A stretch of DNA of 45,210 nucleotides from Pseudomonas sp. PB120 (GTDB lineage: Bacteria; Pseudomonadota; Gammaproteobacteria; Pseudomonadales; Pseudomonadaceae), in NCBI RefSeq assembly GCF_009761815.1, contig NZ_RWIN01000021.1, positions 1-45,210 of the forward strand, read 5' to 3'. Below, one piece after another: positions 8,446 through 16,490 of this stretch; positions within the stretch are counted from its first letter, which is position 1, and the number at the start of each line of letters is the position of its first letter. The position numbers were made by a program, and so were the translations under genes. The notes beneath the pieces are model-generated. The model was given only the letters and a program-made list of their open reading frames with translations. It was not told the origin of the DNA and searched no databases.

Positions 8446-8847
8446 TTAAACCCCCGGCACCGGACAACTCAAATCCCCCTCCTGGCACTTCAAGTAATTC
8501 TTGAACATCTCCACCCGCGCCTTGGTCAATTCAGTCACGCAATTGCTATAGATCAGCGGATAAACGCTCCCGCCAGCCACTCCCGCGCTCGAGAACTTGC
8601 ACTCGGCATCGCGAAACGCCACCCACGAACGCTGGGCACCGACCAGCAACTTCTTGCTGTCGGGATTGCTCTTCAAACGTGCGGTGATCTGCTGATAAAG
8701 CGCATTCAACTCCTTGTCCGCCGCCTTGTTCTGCTGCGCCGCGCATTGATTCATCGTGGCCTGGTCGGTGGCGTTGTCGCAGTCCGCGGCATGGGCTGGG
8801 GTCATGAACAACATTGGCGTCAGCGCCAGGAGAATGCGTGAGTTCAT
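8446..8847 (-). CDS. LprI-like (DUF1311) periplasmic protein
   Basis: This 133-residue protein starts with a clear signal peptide (MNSRILLALTPMLFMTPAHAA). It carries the LprI/DUF1311 pattern: a Cys near the mature start, MNQCAAQQNKAADKELNALYQQI, a central WVAFRDAEC motif and further cysteines for disulfides. Family members include the lysozyme inhibitor LprI, but most Pseudomonas members have no tested role. The start is set by the signal peptide; the frame extends 16 codons upstream without one. It lies 48 bases downstream of the ADP-ribosylglycohydrolase on the same strand and may be cotranscribed. Confidence 0.82.
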   Translation of the reverse strand: MNSRILLALTPMLFMTPAHAADCDNATDQATMNQCAAQQNKAADKELNALYQQITARLKSNPDSKKLLVGAQRSWVAFRDAECKFSSAGVAGGSVYPLIYSNCVTELTKARVEMFKNYLKCQEGDLSCPVPGV

Positions 8848-8895
8848 GGGGATTCTCGTTGTGACCGGAAAAGAAGAGGTGCAGTTATCCGTCAT

Positions 8896-9885
8896 CTAAG
8901 CCCGCCGTTCAATGTGCTTTTCCATCGCTTCGTATTCAAGCCAAGGCGCGTAATGGGAGGGCCCGATATGAAGGGAGCCAAAGGGGGCCGCCCTCAGCAA
9001 ACCGTCAGCCATGGTTTCGATATATTCGCGCCAATGCAGCTTGGCCAGCCAGCCGTCGGGAATGCCCTGCGCACCGTAATGAGCCCCGGCCAATTGACCG
9101 ACAATTGCAGCGGTGGTGTCAGCGTCATCACCCAGGTTCGCGGCTTCCAGAATGGCGGCTTCGAAGCTGTGAGTGTGATGAAAGCACCACAAGGCTGCTT
9201 CCAATGATTCGACGCAGTACCCGCTACCGCGGATAGTATTTTTGGACTTGCCGAGGTAATCGCCTCGGGCAATTTCAGCAACCTTAGGCTGCACAAATGC
9301 TGTGTCTGACAGCCTGCGCATATCCGCCTTGAGGTCGCCTTTGAGTGCCTTGCCGATCAGCTCGGCAAACAACTGGCAACATTCGATGGCTTCTGGTGCC
9401 GCGTGGGTCGTGCGGGAACTTTGTGCGGAAAATGTCCTGATCCGGTCGCTATCCGGAAAACAGTACAACACCACTGGCGCCAGCCTCATCAATGAACCAT
9501 TACCGGCCGTGTACGGATCAGTGGAGCCAGCGAAGGGAGCCCCCGTTTCCTGATAGCGGATCAGTGCGTCACTCACCGTCATGCCAATGTCGAAGCATTC
9601 ACCGGTTGAGCTCAGATAGCCCTGTTGCCACCATTTGAGATAGCGGCCCATCTGGTCGGCCGCATCGAAGCCGTTTTGGGTCAGCAGACTTTCCGCCAGG
9701 CACAGCGCCATCGAGGTGTCATCGGTCCATTGCCCGGGATTCAGGGCGAAGGGACCGCCGCCCACCATGTTGTTCAACGGCTTGAACGAGCCGCGTGGCT
9801 GGAACTCGACGGTGGTACCCACGGCATCGCCGCAGGCCAGGCCCAGCAGGGCTCCGCGGAAACGCTCTGTCAGTGAGGGCTGCAT
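8896..9885 (-). CDS. ADP-ribosylglycohydrolase family protein
   Basis: This 329-residue protein matches the DraG/ARH fold, a binuclear-metal hydrolase that removes ADP-ribose from proteins or small molecules. It has GDAVG (19-23), the metal-binding WTDDTSM (about 53-59), GNGSLMRLAPV and the second metal motif NLGDDADTTAAIVGQLAGAHYG near residue 250. AAGGAAG lies immediately upstream of the ATG. No partner ADP-ribosyltransferase or nitrogenase gene is in the window, so the substrate is unknown. It reads divergently from the AHSA1 gene, and about 190 bases between them should hold both promoters. Confidence 0.9.
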   Translation of the reverse strand: MQPSLTERFRGALLGLACGDAVGTTVEFQPRGSFKPLNNMVGGGPFALNPGQWTDDTSMALCLAESLLTQNGFDAADQMGRYLKWWQQGYLSSTGECFDIGMTVSDALIRYQETGAPFAGSTDPYTAGNGSLMRLAPVVLYCFPDSDRIRTFSAQSSRTTHAAPEAIECCQLFAELIGKALKGDLKADMRRLSDTAFVQPKVAEIARGDYLGKSKNTIRGSGYCVESLEAALWCFHHTHSFEAAILEAANLGDDADTTAAIVGQLAGAHYGAQGIPDGWLAKLHWREYIETMADGLLRAAPFGSLHIGPSHYAPWLEYEAMEKHIERRA

Positions 9886-10075
9886 GAATCTTCCTTGTCT
9901 GAATCATCGACGTATTGGCAAACGGTAGCAGCTTCAGCCTGCTTTCAGGCCGGTGCATAGAGACGAAAATGCAGCCGAATATTTCACGCAGGGTTGATTG
10001 CCAAGTCCGTTTGATACAACTTTAGGGTTGGTCTTGTGGTCTTACAGGCCTACTGTTCATTACAGGAGGTGACTT

Positions 10076-10561
10076 ATGAACCCGGCATCAGATCGCATTG
10101 AAAGGAAGATCCTGCTTAAAGCGCCGCGCTCGCTGGTCTGGCGTGTGGTGGCCAACGCCGAGGCGTTCGGGCAGTGGTTTGGCGTGGCGCTGGAAGGCAA
10201 GCGTTTTGTCGCCGGCGAGTGGACCCAGGGGCAGATTACTTACCCCGGTTATGAACACTTGCTGTGGAACGTGCTGGTGGAGCGGGTCGAACCGGAACGG
10301 GTCTTTTCCTTCCGCTGGCACCCGTACGCGGTGGAGCCCACCGTCGACTACTCCCAGGAACCCACCACCCTGGTCAAGTTCGAGCTCGAAGACATGGATA
10401 ACGGCACCTTGTTGAAGGTCACCGAATCCGGTTTCGATCACATTCCCCAATCGCGCAGGCTCAAGGCGTTCCGAATGGACAGTCGCGGCTGGGATGAGCA
10501 GATGAACAATATCGAAGAGTTTCTGAAAATCAGCGCCAAAAACCGCGTACGCGAGGAGTAG
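10076..10561 (+). CDS. SRPBCC / AHSA1 domain protein
   Basis: This 161-residue protein has the activator-of-Hsp90-ATPase-like (AHSA1, START-superfamily) pattern: an N-terminal IERKILLKAPRSLVWRVVANAEAFGQWFG, a mid-chain RVEPERVFSFRWHPYA and a C-terminal helix with GWDEQMNNIEEFL. Such proteins form a hydrophobic ligand cavity; physiological roles in bacteria are mostly unknown. The ribosome site AGGAGGTGA is near-perfect. In many bacteria this family sits next to an ArsR regulator, but none is present here. Confidence 0.85.
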   Translation: MNPASDRIERKILLKAPRSLVWRVVANAEAFGQWFGVALEGKRFVAGEWTQGQITYPGYEHLLWNVLVERVEPERVFSFRWHPYAVEPTVDYSQEPTTLVKFELEDMDNGTLLKVTESGFDHIPQSRRLKAFRMDSRGWDEQMNNIEEFLKISAKNRVREE

Positions 10562-10639
10562 GGCTGCACGCCAAAGAACGCGCGGCTTTCGAACGATTTG
10601 TCTGGCGCACCTAAGGGTTTTCGGAAGGGGTGGTATGGC

Positions 10640-10651
10640 GAATGTCTTACA
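10640..10651 (+). promoter_or_regulatory. Possible GacA half-site upstream of the Rsm-like RNA
   Basis: GAATGT-CTTACA matches the centre and right arm of the GacA upstream box (TGTAAG-NNATNN-CTTACA), but the left arm (TATGGC) agrees at only two of six positions. It ends about 50 bases before the predicted RNA start. Weak on its own, it gains some support from the RNA that follows. Confidence 0.35.
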
Positions 10652-10701
10652 CGCGATGGTAGCTATGTCGTCTGTTGTGGATTGGATCCCATGGGTAATC
10701 T

Positions 10702-10826
10702 AGCCCCATCAACTGAAGCACAGGGAGTGCTTCAGGATCACGGATGATCGACCATCAGCAAGGATTCGCTATCGACAGGGAGTCGACAATGGTCTTGGGA
10801 AAACCCGCCTCTGGCGGGTTTTTTTT
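10702..10826 (+). ncRNA. Rsm-family small RNA candidate (RsmX/RsmY/RsmZ-like)
   Basis: An RNA of about 110-125 nt is predicted in the otherwise empty 10562-10923 gap. RsmA/RsmE proteins bind GGA exposed in hairpin loops, and this segment shows that pattern repeatedly. A 9-bp stem CTGAAGCAC/GTGCTTCAG has loop AGGGA (10713-10735). GATCA/TGATC has loop CGGA (10736-10749). AGC/GCT encloses AGGA (10757-10770). TCGAC/GTCGA has loop AGGGA (10772-10786). GACCAT (10750-10755) and ATGGTC (10789-10794) close an outer stem around the last two. A further GGGA precedes the terminator. The likely role is titration of RsmA/E downstream of GacS/GacA. The 5' end is uncertain; TAATCT (10696-10701) is a candidate -10. 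Which rsm copy this is cannot be told from sequence alone. Confidence 0.82.
10802..10826 (+). terminator. Rho-independent terminator of the Rsm-like RNA
   Basis: AACCCGCC-TCT-GGCGGGTT forms an 8-bp GC-rich stem with a 3-base loop followed by a run of six further T. This is a textbook intrinsic terminator closing the hairpin-rich RNA. Confidence 0.92.
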
Positions 10827-10837
10827 CGCCTGGCCTT

Positions 10838-10921
10838 TTGTAGGCGCGAGGCTTGCCCGCGAAGGGGACGCCGCGGTAAGTCAGTGGAGCGGCGTCATCG
10901 TTCTTCGCGAGCAAGCTGTGC
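10838..10921. repeat. Degenerate REP-like inverted pair
   Basis: GTAGGCGCGAGGCTTGCCCGCGAAGG and the reverse-oriented TTCGCGAGCAAGCTGTGCTCCTAC face each other across about 35 bases, between the Rsm-like terminator and the end of inhA. It is a different REP subtype from the GTGGGAGCGAGC copies. Confidence 0.7.
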
Positions 10922-10923
10922 TC

Positions 10924-11607
10924 CTACAGGTTCAGTGTGGCTGCCACCCGCTCGGTAATCAGTGTCCGTTGCTGCAACGACGGTGCAGTGCGCCGATGGG
11001 CTTCCTGCAACACCGAAGCGGGCGCGCTCTGCGGGCTGCCGGATTCAAACGGCGGCGCGGGGGCGTATTCCAGCTGCAATTGCACCAGCTGCGCCGTGTC
11101 CTTGTCGAACAGCTCCGCCGCCAGGGTCAAGGCAAAATCGATCCCCGCGGTGATCCCGCCACCGGTCAACAAATTGCCGTCGCGCACCACCCGGTCCTTG
11201 ACCGGAATCGCGCCCAGCGGTGCGAGCAGCTCGTGATAAGCCCAGTGCGTGGTGGCGCGTTTACCTTTCAGCAGGCCCGCAGCGCCCAGCACCAGCGCGC
11301 CGGTGCACACCGAGGTGACGTAACGCGCATTCGCCGCCTGCGCCTTGATGAAGGCCAGCGTTTCCTCGTCCTCCATCAACGGCCCGACGCCGCTGCCGCC
11401 AGGAATGCAGATCACATCCAGCGCCGGACAGTCGTCGAAAGTGACGGTCGGTTTCAGCACCAGTCCCGTGCTCGCGGTGACAGGCATCAGGTCCTTCCAG
11501 ATCAAATGCACTTTCACGTCCGGCAGCGAGGCCAGCACGTCGTAAGGGCCGGTCAGGTCCAGTTGCTGGACTTGGGGGAACAGCAGAAAACCGATCTGTA
11601 ACGTCAT
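10924..11607 (-). CDS. inhA: Isonitrile hydratase (DJ-1/PfpI family)
   Basis: This enzyme hydrates isonitriles to N-substituted formamides in the cytoplasm. At 227 residues it is close in length to the P. putida InhA (about 228), which it closely resembles from memory. The residues reported as essential there are present at the same positions: Asp17 (QQLDLTG), Cys101 and Thr102 (SVCTGALVL). CIPGGSGVGPL and TGGGITAGIDFAL are family landmarks. The start at MTLQIGFLLFP (11607) is fixed by family length; the frame runs on upstream through the divergent promoter and regulator without meaning. It is transcribed divergently from an AraC-type regulator gene, its probable controller. Confidence 0.9.
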   Translation of the reverse strand: MTLQIGFLLFPQVQQLDLTGPYDVLASLPDVKVHLIWKDLMPVTASTGLVLKPTVTFDDCPALDVICIPGGSGVGPLMEDEETLAFIKAQAANARYVTSVCTGALVLGAAGLLKGKRATTHWAYHELLAPLGAIPVKDRVVRDGNLLTGGGITAGIDFALTLAAELFDKDTAQLVQLQLEYAPAPPFESGSPQSAPASVLQEAHRRTAPSLQQRTLITERVAATLNL

Positions 11608-11658
11608 GGCATTTTTCTCCGCAAGTGGGTGGACGACTTCACTGTAGACTCGTAGGAT

Positions 11659-11696
11659 TTGGCGTATACGCCAATCAACCCACGAATTACGCCAAT
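11659..11696. promoter_or_regulatory. Palindromic operator and repeated half-site between inhA and the AraC-type gene
   Basis: TTGGCGTATACGCCAA (11659-11674) is a perfect 16-bp palindrome in the 87-bp divergent promoter. Its right half, TACGCCAAT (11667-11675), is repeated directly at 11688-11696, 21 bp (two helical turns) downstream, overlapping the regulator's start codon. This is the arrangement expected for an AraC-family regulator that controls its neighbour and represses itself. Confidence 0.7.
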
Positions 11697-12681
11697 GATG
11701 CCGAAAACCATTCATGTGCTCGCGTTTGCCAACGTGCAATTGCTCGACGTCACCGGGCCGTTGCAGGTGTTCGCGTCCGCCAACGACATCGCCCGCCAGA
11801 AGGGTTTGCCGGCGCCCTATGCACCCACGGTGATCGCCAGCAGCGGCGGGGCGGTCATGTCGTCGGCGGGGTTGGCGTTGCTGGCGCAACCATTGCCCGG
11901 GCAGGGCAGCGACACTTTAGTGATCGCAGGTGGATGGGGCGTTTACGCGGCGGCGCAAGACGCGCCGCTGGTGGCGTGGGTGCGGGAACACGCCAAGACC
12001 TGTCGACGGGTTTCATCGGTGTGCACCGGCGCGTTTTTGCTGGCGGCCAGCGGTTGGCTTGATGGCCGGCGCGTGGTCACGCACTGGACGCGATGCGAGC
12101 AATTGGCGCAGCAGCACCCTTTGTTGCAGGTCGAGCCCAATCCGATTTTCATCAACGACGGGCCAGTGTGGACATCTGCCGGGGTCACCGCCGGTATCGA
12201 CCTGGCGCTGGCGATGGTCGAAGAAGACCTGGGCCGCACCATGGCCCTCGAAGTCGCGCAACAGCTGGTGGTATTCCTCAAGCGCCCCGGCGGCCAGTCA
12301 CAATTCAGCGTGACCTTGTCCTTGCAGAAAGTAGGCAACCGTTTCGACGACCTTCATGCCTGGATCAGTGAAAACCTGACCAAGGACCTCGGCGTCCCGA
12401 CACTCGCCTTGCAGGCCGGCATGAGCGAACGCAGCTTTGTCCGCCACTACCGCTCCGACACCGGACAAACCCCGGCGCGGGCGATCGAACTGATCCGGGT
12501 CGAAACGGCGCGACGACTGCTCAGCGATACCGGCGTGCCGATCAAACGGGTCGCCGTGCAATGCGGATTCGGCAGCGAGGAGACGTTGCGACGCAGTTTT
12601 ATCCGGGCCATGGGCGTGACCCCGCAAGCTTATCGCGAGCGGTTTTCGGTCAGCGCTCAAGCAGATCCAGCAATGCTCTGA
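11695..12681 (+). CDS. GlxA-type AraC family transcriptional regulator
   Basis: This protein of about 328 residues has an N-terminal DJ-1/PfpI-like ligand domain (residues about 5-180, with SVCTGAFLLAASGWLDG and the motif AGVTAGIDLAL). The C-terminal AraC/XylS DNA-binding domain has two helix-turn-helix units (LALQAGMSERSFVRHYR and IKRVAVQCGFGSEETLRRSF). The sensor domain belongs to the same superfamily as the adjacent inhA product, which suggests it detects a related isonitrile. Either of two adjacent ATGs (11695, 11698) may be the start; no strong ribosome site is visible, which fits operator overlap. Its 3' end overlaps the convergent hydrolase gene by 32 bases. Confidence 0.88.
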   Translation: MMPKTIHVLAFANVQLLDVTGPLQVFASANDIARQKGLPAPYAPTVIASSGGAVMSSAGLALLAQPLPGQGSDTLVIAGGWGVYAAAQDAPLVAWVREHAKTCRRVSSVCTGAFLLAASGWLDGRRVVTHWTRCEQLAQQHPLLQVEPNPIFINDGPVWTSAGVTAGIDLALAMVEEDLGRTMALEVAQQLVVFLKRPGGQSQFSVTLSLQKVGNRFDDLHAWISENLTKDLGVPTLALQAGMSERSFVRHYRSDTGQTPARAIELIRVETARRLLSDTGVPIKRVAVQCGFGSEETLRRSFIRAMGVTPQAYRERFSVSAQADPAML

Positions 12682-13552
12682 GGGTTGCCTCGGGCGCTTC
12701 CTCGGGGATGTTATGACCCACGCCCGCCAGCACGCGCCGCTCGTAATGGCCGGTGAAATGCGCGATATCCTCGTCGACTTCAGGTGCGGGTCCGACGCCA
12801 TCGTCAGCACCGCACAGGGAAATCGTCGGCACGTTGATCGGCGGTTGCCGGGTCAGCGCCGCTTCCATCCACTCCAGCGCTGGATCGCCCGGCGTGTACA
12901 TGAACCGGTGCCTGTAGGAGTGAATCACCACGTCGACAAAGTCCGGATTATCGAAAACCGGAGCGCTCAAGGGGTAGAGCTCAGCGCCTTTGGACCAGGT
13001 CGGCGACCACAATTTCCAGAGCAATTCGCAGAACGCGCGACGATTTTTAGTCAGGCCTTCGACCCCGCGCGGGGTGTGGAAATAATACTGATACCAGTAG
13101 CGGTGCTCGGTTTCCGGGTCCAGCGGCTCGATAGAACGGGGGATGTTCTGCAGGTTGTAGCCATCGCCGGTGACGAGGCAGCGCACGCGCTCCGGCCACA
13201 GCGCCGCGACGATGCACGCGGCGCGACCGCCCCAGTCATAACCGCAAAGCGCGGGTTGACGGATGCCCAGCGCATCCATCAGGTCCAGCAAATCCTGGGC
13301 GAGGGCGGCTTGCTGGCCGGAGCGTAAAGTGTCCGGGCTGTTGAAACGGGTCGGGCCGTAGCCGCGCAGGTAGGGAACGATGACGCGGTAGCCCTTGGCG
13401 GCGAGAACCGGGGCGACTTCATCGAATGCGCGGGGCGAGTAGGGGAAGCCATGAAGCAGGATGACGGGGTCGCCGGTGGCGGGGCCATGTTCTTCGTAGG
13501 CAAGCTTCATGATTGGGCTGCGAGCATATTGGATCAGCGCTTTATGGCTCAT
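12650..13552 (-). CDS. Alpha/beta hydrolase, epoxide-hydrolase-like
   Basis: This 300-residue alpha/beta-fold hydrolase has an oxyanion segment HGFPYS (34-39). Its nucleophile elbow GYDWGG has Asp106 in place of serine, as in epoxide hydrolases and haloalkane dehalogenases. The late catalytic His is in GVGHNIPEEAP. A cap region rich in Trp and Tyr (HRYWYQYYFHTPRG) lies mid-chain. No signal peptide is seen, so it is cytoplasmic. AGGAGAG lies 6 bases before the ATG. The substrate is unknown. It is convergent with the AraC regulator gene, and the overlap there suggests the two genes limit each other's read-through. Confidence 0.85.
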   Translation of the reverse strand: MSHKALIQYARSPIMKLAYEEHGPATGDPVILLHGFPYSPRAFDEVAPVLAAKGYRVIVPYLRGYGPTRFNSPDTLRSGQQAALAQDLLDLMDALGIRQPALCGYDWGGRAACIVAALWPERVRCLVTGDGYNLQNIPRSIEPLDPETEHRYWYQYYFHTPRGVEGLTKNRRAFCELLWKLWSPTWSKGAELYPLSAPVFDNPDFVDVVIHSYRHRFMYTPGDPALEWMEAALTRQPPINVPTISLCGADDGVGPAPEVDEDIAHFTGHYERRVLAGVGHNIPEEAPEATLRALLDLLER

Positions 13553-13612
13553 ACGACTCTCCTGCGAGTTGATTGCTCAACCACTGATTCAAACTGCGCA
13601 CAGTCCTTTTTC

Positions 13613-14002
13613 CTAACCGTCCAATTCCGCCATCTGATTAAAGTACTTGGCCCGATCCGGCGTAAACGTCACGACCATCCGGGTCCTGGAGCAGGTCAAC
13701 GCCCGCTCGTGCCCCAGATCGACATCCAGATCTTCCCCTCGTAACCCTTGCCATTGCGCGAGGTATTTGAGGGATCCATATTTTTCGAGTTTCTTCAGGC
13801 TACGGCTGATGCCACCTTTCCAGCCCAGCACCGGCAGTTCGCCGGCAAGGCATTGTCGGGCGAGGTCGGGGAAACGGGCGGCGCGTTGGCGGCCGACTTC
13901 CCAGCATTTGATCAGTCCTTTGTCCGGGCCTTCCCACAGTTCATCGCGGTTCAGGCCTGACCGGGGTGGGGTGTCAATGCTGCGGTGGATGCGTTGGGTC
14001 AT
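13613..14002 (-). CDS. Hypothetical protein, 129 aa
   Basis: I do not recognise this protein. It is basic and Arg/Lys/Trp-rich, starting MTQRIHRSIDTPPRSGLNRD, with WEVGRQRAARFPDLARQCL, a central LPVLGWKGGISRSLKKLEKYG and a C-terminal TRMVVTFTPDRAKYFNQMAEL. There is no signal peptide or membrane segment. The start at 14002 has AAGGAA 6 bases upstream; the frame runs open to about 14383 but enters a REP element there, so the extension is not believed. It is followed 60 bases later by the hydrolase gene on the same strand, and both may be one transcript. Confidence 0.55.
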   Translation of the reverse strand: MTQRIHRSIDTPPRSGLNRDELWEGPDKGLIKCWEVGRQRAARFPDLARQCLAGELPVLGWKGGISRSLKKLEKYGSLKYLAQWQGLRGEDLDVDLGHERALTCSRTRMVVTFTPDRAKYFNQMAELDG

Positions 14003-14218
14003 TCTGGTTCCTTGAATTCGGGTTGTGTTGGACAGCTCCGCTGTACCCGTTGACGCTGGATGGTAGGTGGCGATGTAACGGCTGGCAACAAAGGATTTTT
14101 CAAGGGCTGGCATGACTTTTTGCGCTTCGGCTATCGGGTTTTGTTTAGAGTTTGTAGGGCTCGGGCCCAGGCTGCCCGATAGTTCTGAGTTGAACCATTC
14201 AGCCTTGTATTTGGCTGA

Positions 14219-14316
14219 TGCCCTCATCGCGAGCAGGCTCGCTCCCACAGGTTCCAGGGTGTTCACACAAAGTGACCACACTGAAGATCCACTGTGGGAG
14301 CCAGCTCGCTGGCGAA
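14219..14316. repeat. REP-like inverted pair
   Basis: An intact left copy (CCTCATCGCGAGCAGGCTCGCTCCCACAGG) and an altered right copy (CTGTGGGAGCCAGCTCGCTGGCG) lie in the 14003-14331 gap between the GH15 gene and the 129-aa gene. The rest of that gap shows nothing else convincing. Confidence 0.82.
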
Positions 14317-14331
14317 AAGGACAACTCGGTC

Positions 14332-16158
14332 TCAAGGCTGCCACACACTCTTCTCGCCACTCAACTTCCGGTCCAGAAAACACGCCGCACTGATCAACGC
14401 CAGATGCGTCAGTGCCTGGGGCGTGTTGCCCAGATGCCGCGCATGGCTGTCGAGCTCCTCGGCGTACAACCCCAGCGGGTTGGCGTACCGCAGCAACTGT
14501 TCAAATTCCAGATGCGCCTTTTCCAGCTGGCCGGCACGGGCCAGGCATTCGACGTACCAGAACGAACACGCGGCAAACGCGCCTTCGGTGCCGTCGAGCC
14601 CATCGATTCCTTCGTCTTCGTTGCGATATCGATAGACCATGCCGTCGCGCACAAGGGTTTTCTGGATGGCTTCGAGGGTCGCGAGCCAGCGCGGGTCCTT
14701 GGCGCTGACAAAGCGCACCAGCGGCATCAACAGCATTGAGCCATCCAGCGCCGTTCCGCCACGGTACTGCACGAAATGCCCGCGTTCCTGGTTCCAGAAG
14801 TTTTCCCAGATGTCGACGTAGATCGCCTGGCGCGTCTGATCCCAACGGGCAAACGGGGCGGGCAGCGAGCGTTTTGAGGCGAGTCGGATCGCCCGGTCCA
14901 GCGCCACCCAGCACATCAGCCGCGAGTGCAGGAAATGATGCTGCTCGCCACGCATCTCCCAAATGCCCACATCCTCTTGCTGCCACGTTTCGCAGACCTG
15001 ATCGACCACTTCCACCACGTGCTTCCAGCCTTCATGTGAGATGGCGTCGCCATATTTATTGACCAGGTACACCGCGTCCATCAGCTCGCCGAAGATGTCG
15101 AGCTGGACCTGATCGTACGCAGCGTTGCCGATGCGAACCGGCGTGGCGCCGCCATGCCCGGCCAGGTGCGAGAGTTCGGTTTCCGGCAGTTCCTGGCGAC
15201 CATCTATGGCATAGAGGATGTTGAGTTTCATCGATTGGCCATGGGAATCGCTGACGCGCCCGCGTAGCCAGCGCATGTAATCGTTGGCCTCCTGGACAAA
15301 GCCCAGGCGCATGAAGGCATAAACGGTAAACGAGGCGTCGCGGATCCAGGTGTAGCGGTAGTCCCAGTTGCGTTCACCCCCCGGCGTTTCCGGCAGGCCG
15401 AAGGTGGCGGCGGCGAGAATGGCGCCGTGCTTGCGCGAAGTCAGCAGTTTCAACGCGAGGGCCGAGCGGTTGACCATCTCCCGCCAGCGACCGCGGTAGG
15501 TGGACTGGGCGCTCCAGTCTCGCCAGAATTTCAGCGTGCGCTCCAGGCACAATTGCGCGGCACCTTCCTTGAAGCGCGGGTCATCGAAACCACCAAGCAG
15601 AAACTGCGCACTCTGGTCCTGCTTCAACGTAAATTCGGCCACCGCTGCAGCGCCGTCGACGTGCATAGCCTGATCCGAAGAGAGCCGCAGCGACGGCTGA
15701 TCATCGGCGTCGAAGGCCACGTCTCTGGCCTCCATCCGCGCGCGAGTGTTGGCGCGAGCGTAGTCATGGCGCACCGCGCAACGCATGTGAAACGTCGCCT
15801 CGCCGCTGACCACCCGAACCCTGCGCATCAGCACGGGCAAGTCATCCTCGCTGTCGCCGATGGGCAGGAGGTCGGTCACCTCGACCACCGCGCGATCACT
15901 CAACCAGCGGGTTTGCAGCACGTTGGTGTCGGGCAGGTAAATCTGTTCGCGCCGGGCGTCGGGCAAGTCCGGTGATAATTGGAAAATACCGGCCTCGGGA
16001 GTGTCCAGCAACGAGCAGAAGATTGACGGGCTGTCGAATTCCGGCCAACAGAAAAAATCCACGCTGCCCTTGTCGTTGACCAGCGCCGCGCTGCGCATGT
16101 CGCCGATGATGCCGTGGGCGTCGATGGCGCTTTGTCGTTCGGGATGATGATCAGCCAT
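14332..16158 (-). CDS. Glycoside hydrolase family 15 protein (glucoamylase/trehalase-like)
   Basis: This protein of about 608 residues has an N-terminal beta-sandwich region (HGIIGDMRSAALVNDKGSVDFFCWPEFDSPSIF) and a C-terminal alpha/alpha-barrel typical of GH15. Landmarks are GGERNWDYRYTWIRDASFTVYAF and the catalytic-Glu segment GIWEMRGEQHHF, with a second acid expected in the C-terminal GLDGTEGAFAACSFW region. Bacterial members hydrolyse alpha-glucosidic links, and some Pseudomonas and mycobacterial relatives are trehalases, so trehalose is a plausible substrate but not shown. There is no signal peptide, so it is cytoplasmic. The ATG at 16158 or a GTG at 16164 are both possible starts, with GGAG just upstream. 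Confidence 0.88.
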   Translation of the reverse strand: MADHHPERQSAIDAHGIIGDMRSAALVNDKGSVDFFCWPEFDSPSIFCSLLDTPEAGIFQLSPDLPDARREQIYLPDTNVLQTRWLSDRAVVEVTDLLPIGDSEDDLPVLMRRVRVVSGEATFHMRCAVRHDYARANTRARMEARDVAFDADDQPSLRLSSDQAMHVDGAAAVAEFTLKQDQSAQFLLGGFDDPRFKEGAAQLCLERTLKFWRDWSAQSTYRGRWREMVNRSALALKLLTSRKHGAILAAATFGLPETPGGERNWDYRYTWIRDASFTVYAFMRLGFVQEANDYMRWLRGRVSDSHGQSMKLNILYAIDGRQELPETELSHLAGHGGATPVRIGNAAYDQVQLDIFGELMDAVYLVNKYGDAISHEGWKHVVEVVDQVCETWQQEDVGIWEMRGEQHHFLHSRLMCWVALDRAIRLASKRSLPAPFARWDQTRQAIYVDIWENFWNQERGHFVQYRGGTALDGSMLLMPLVRFVSAKDPRWLATLEAIQKTLVRDGMVYRYRNEDEGIDGLDGTEGAFAACSFWYVECLARAGQLEKAHLEFEQLLRYANPLGLYAEELDSHARHLGNTPQALTHLALISAACFLDRKLSGEKSVWQP

Positions 16159-16306
16159 TGCCACGGAACTCCGGATAGAGGCTCATGCCGCCGACGAGGT
16201 GGCCATCTGCATGAAGGATAGTGTCTTGAAGTGAGGCCCTGAATAGCTGACTGGTTTGAGTGATGGAGAGTTCATTTGGTGGAAGAGTTGTGGTGACTGT
16301 GCCGGC

Positions 16307-16408
16307 CTCATCGCGAGCAGGCTCGCTCCCACATTTGATCTCCAGTGCACACGAATAATGTATTCACAGTAGATCTACTGTGGGAGCGAGCCTGCTCGCG
16401 ATGAGGCC
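16307..16408. repeat. REP-like inverted pair
   Basis: Two intact copies (GCCTCATCGCGAGCAGGCTCGCTCCCACA and the reverse orientation ending GCTCGCGATGAGGCC) flank about 45 bases in the gap between the divergent GH15 gene and the broken transporter. No other feature is seen in 16159-16490. Confidence 0.85.
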
Positions 16409-16490
16409 TTCACATACGACCAACAATTCGCCCCTTTCCCCCGTAACCAGCCCTATGGCAACTTGCAGACCCTTGTCGAGACCCCGAACC

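Noticed and set aside
10744..11601. A 285-codon plus-strand frame from the Rsm-like RNA into inhA
   Set aside because: It crosses an intrinsic terminator and a REP pair and is antisense to inhA.
14003..14383. N-terminal extension of the 129-aa protein to 256 codons
   Set aside because: The extension runs through a REP element and has no ribosome site at its start, while the internal ATG at 14002 has a good one.
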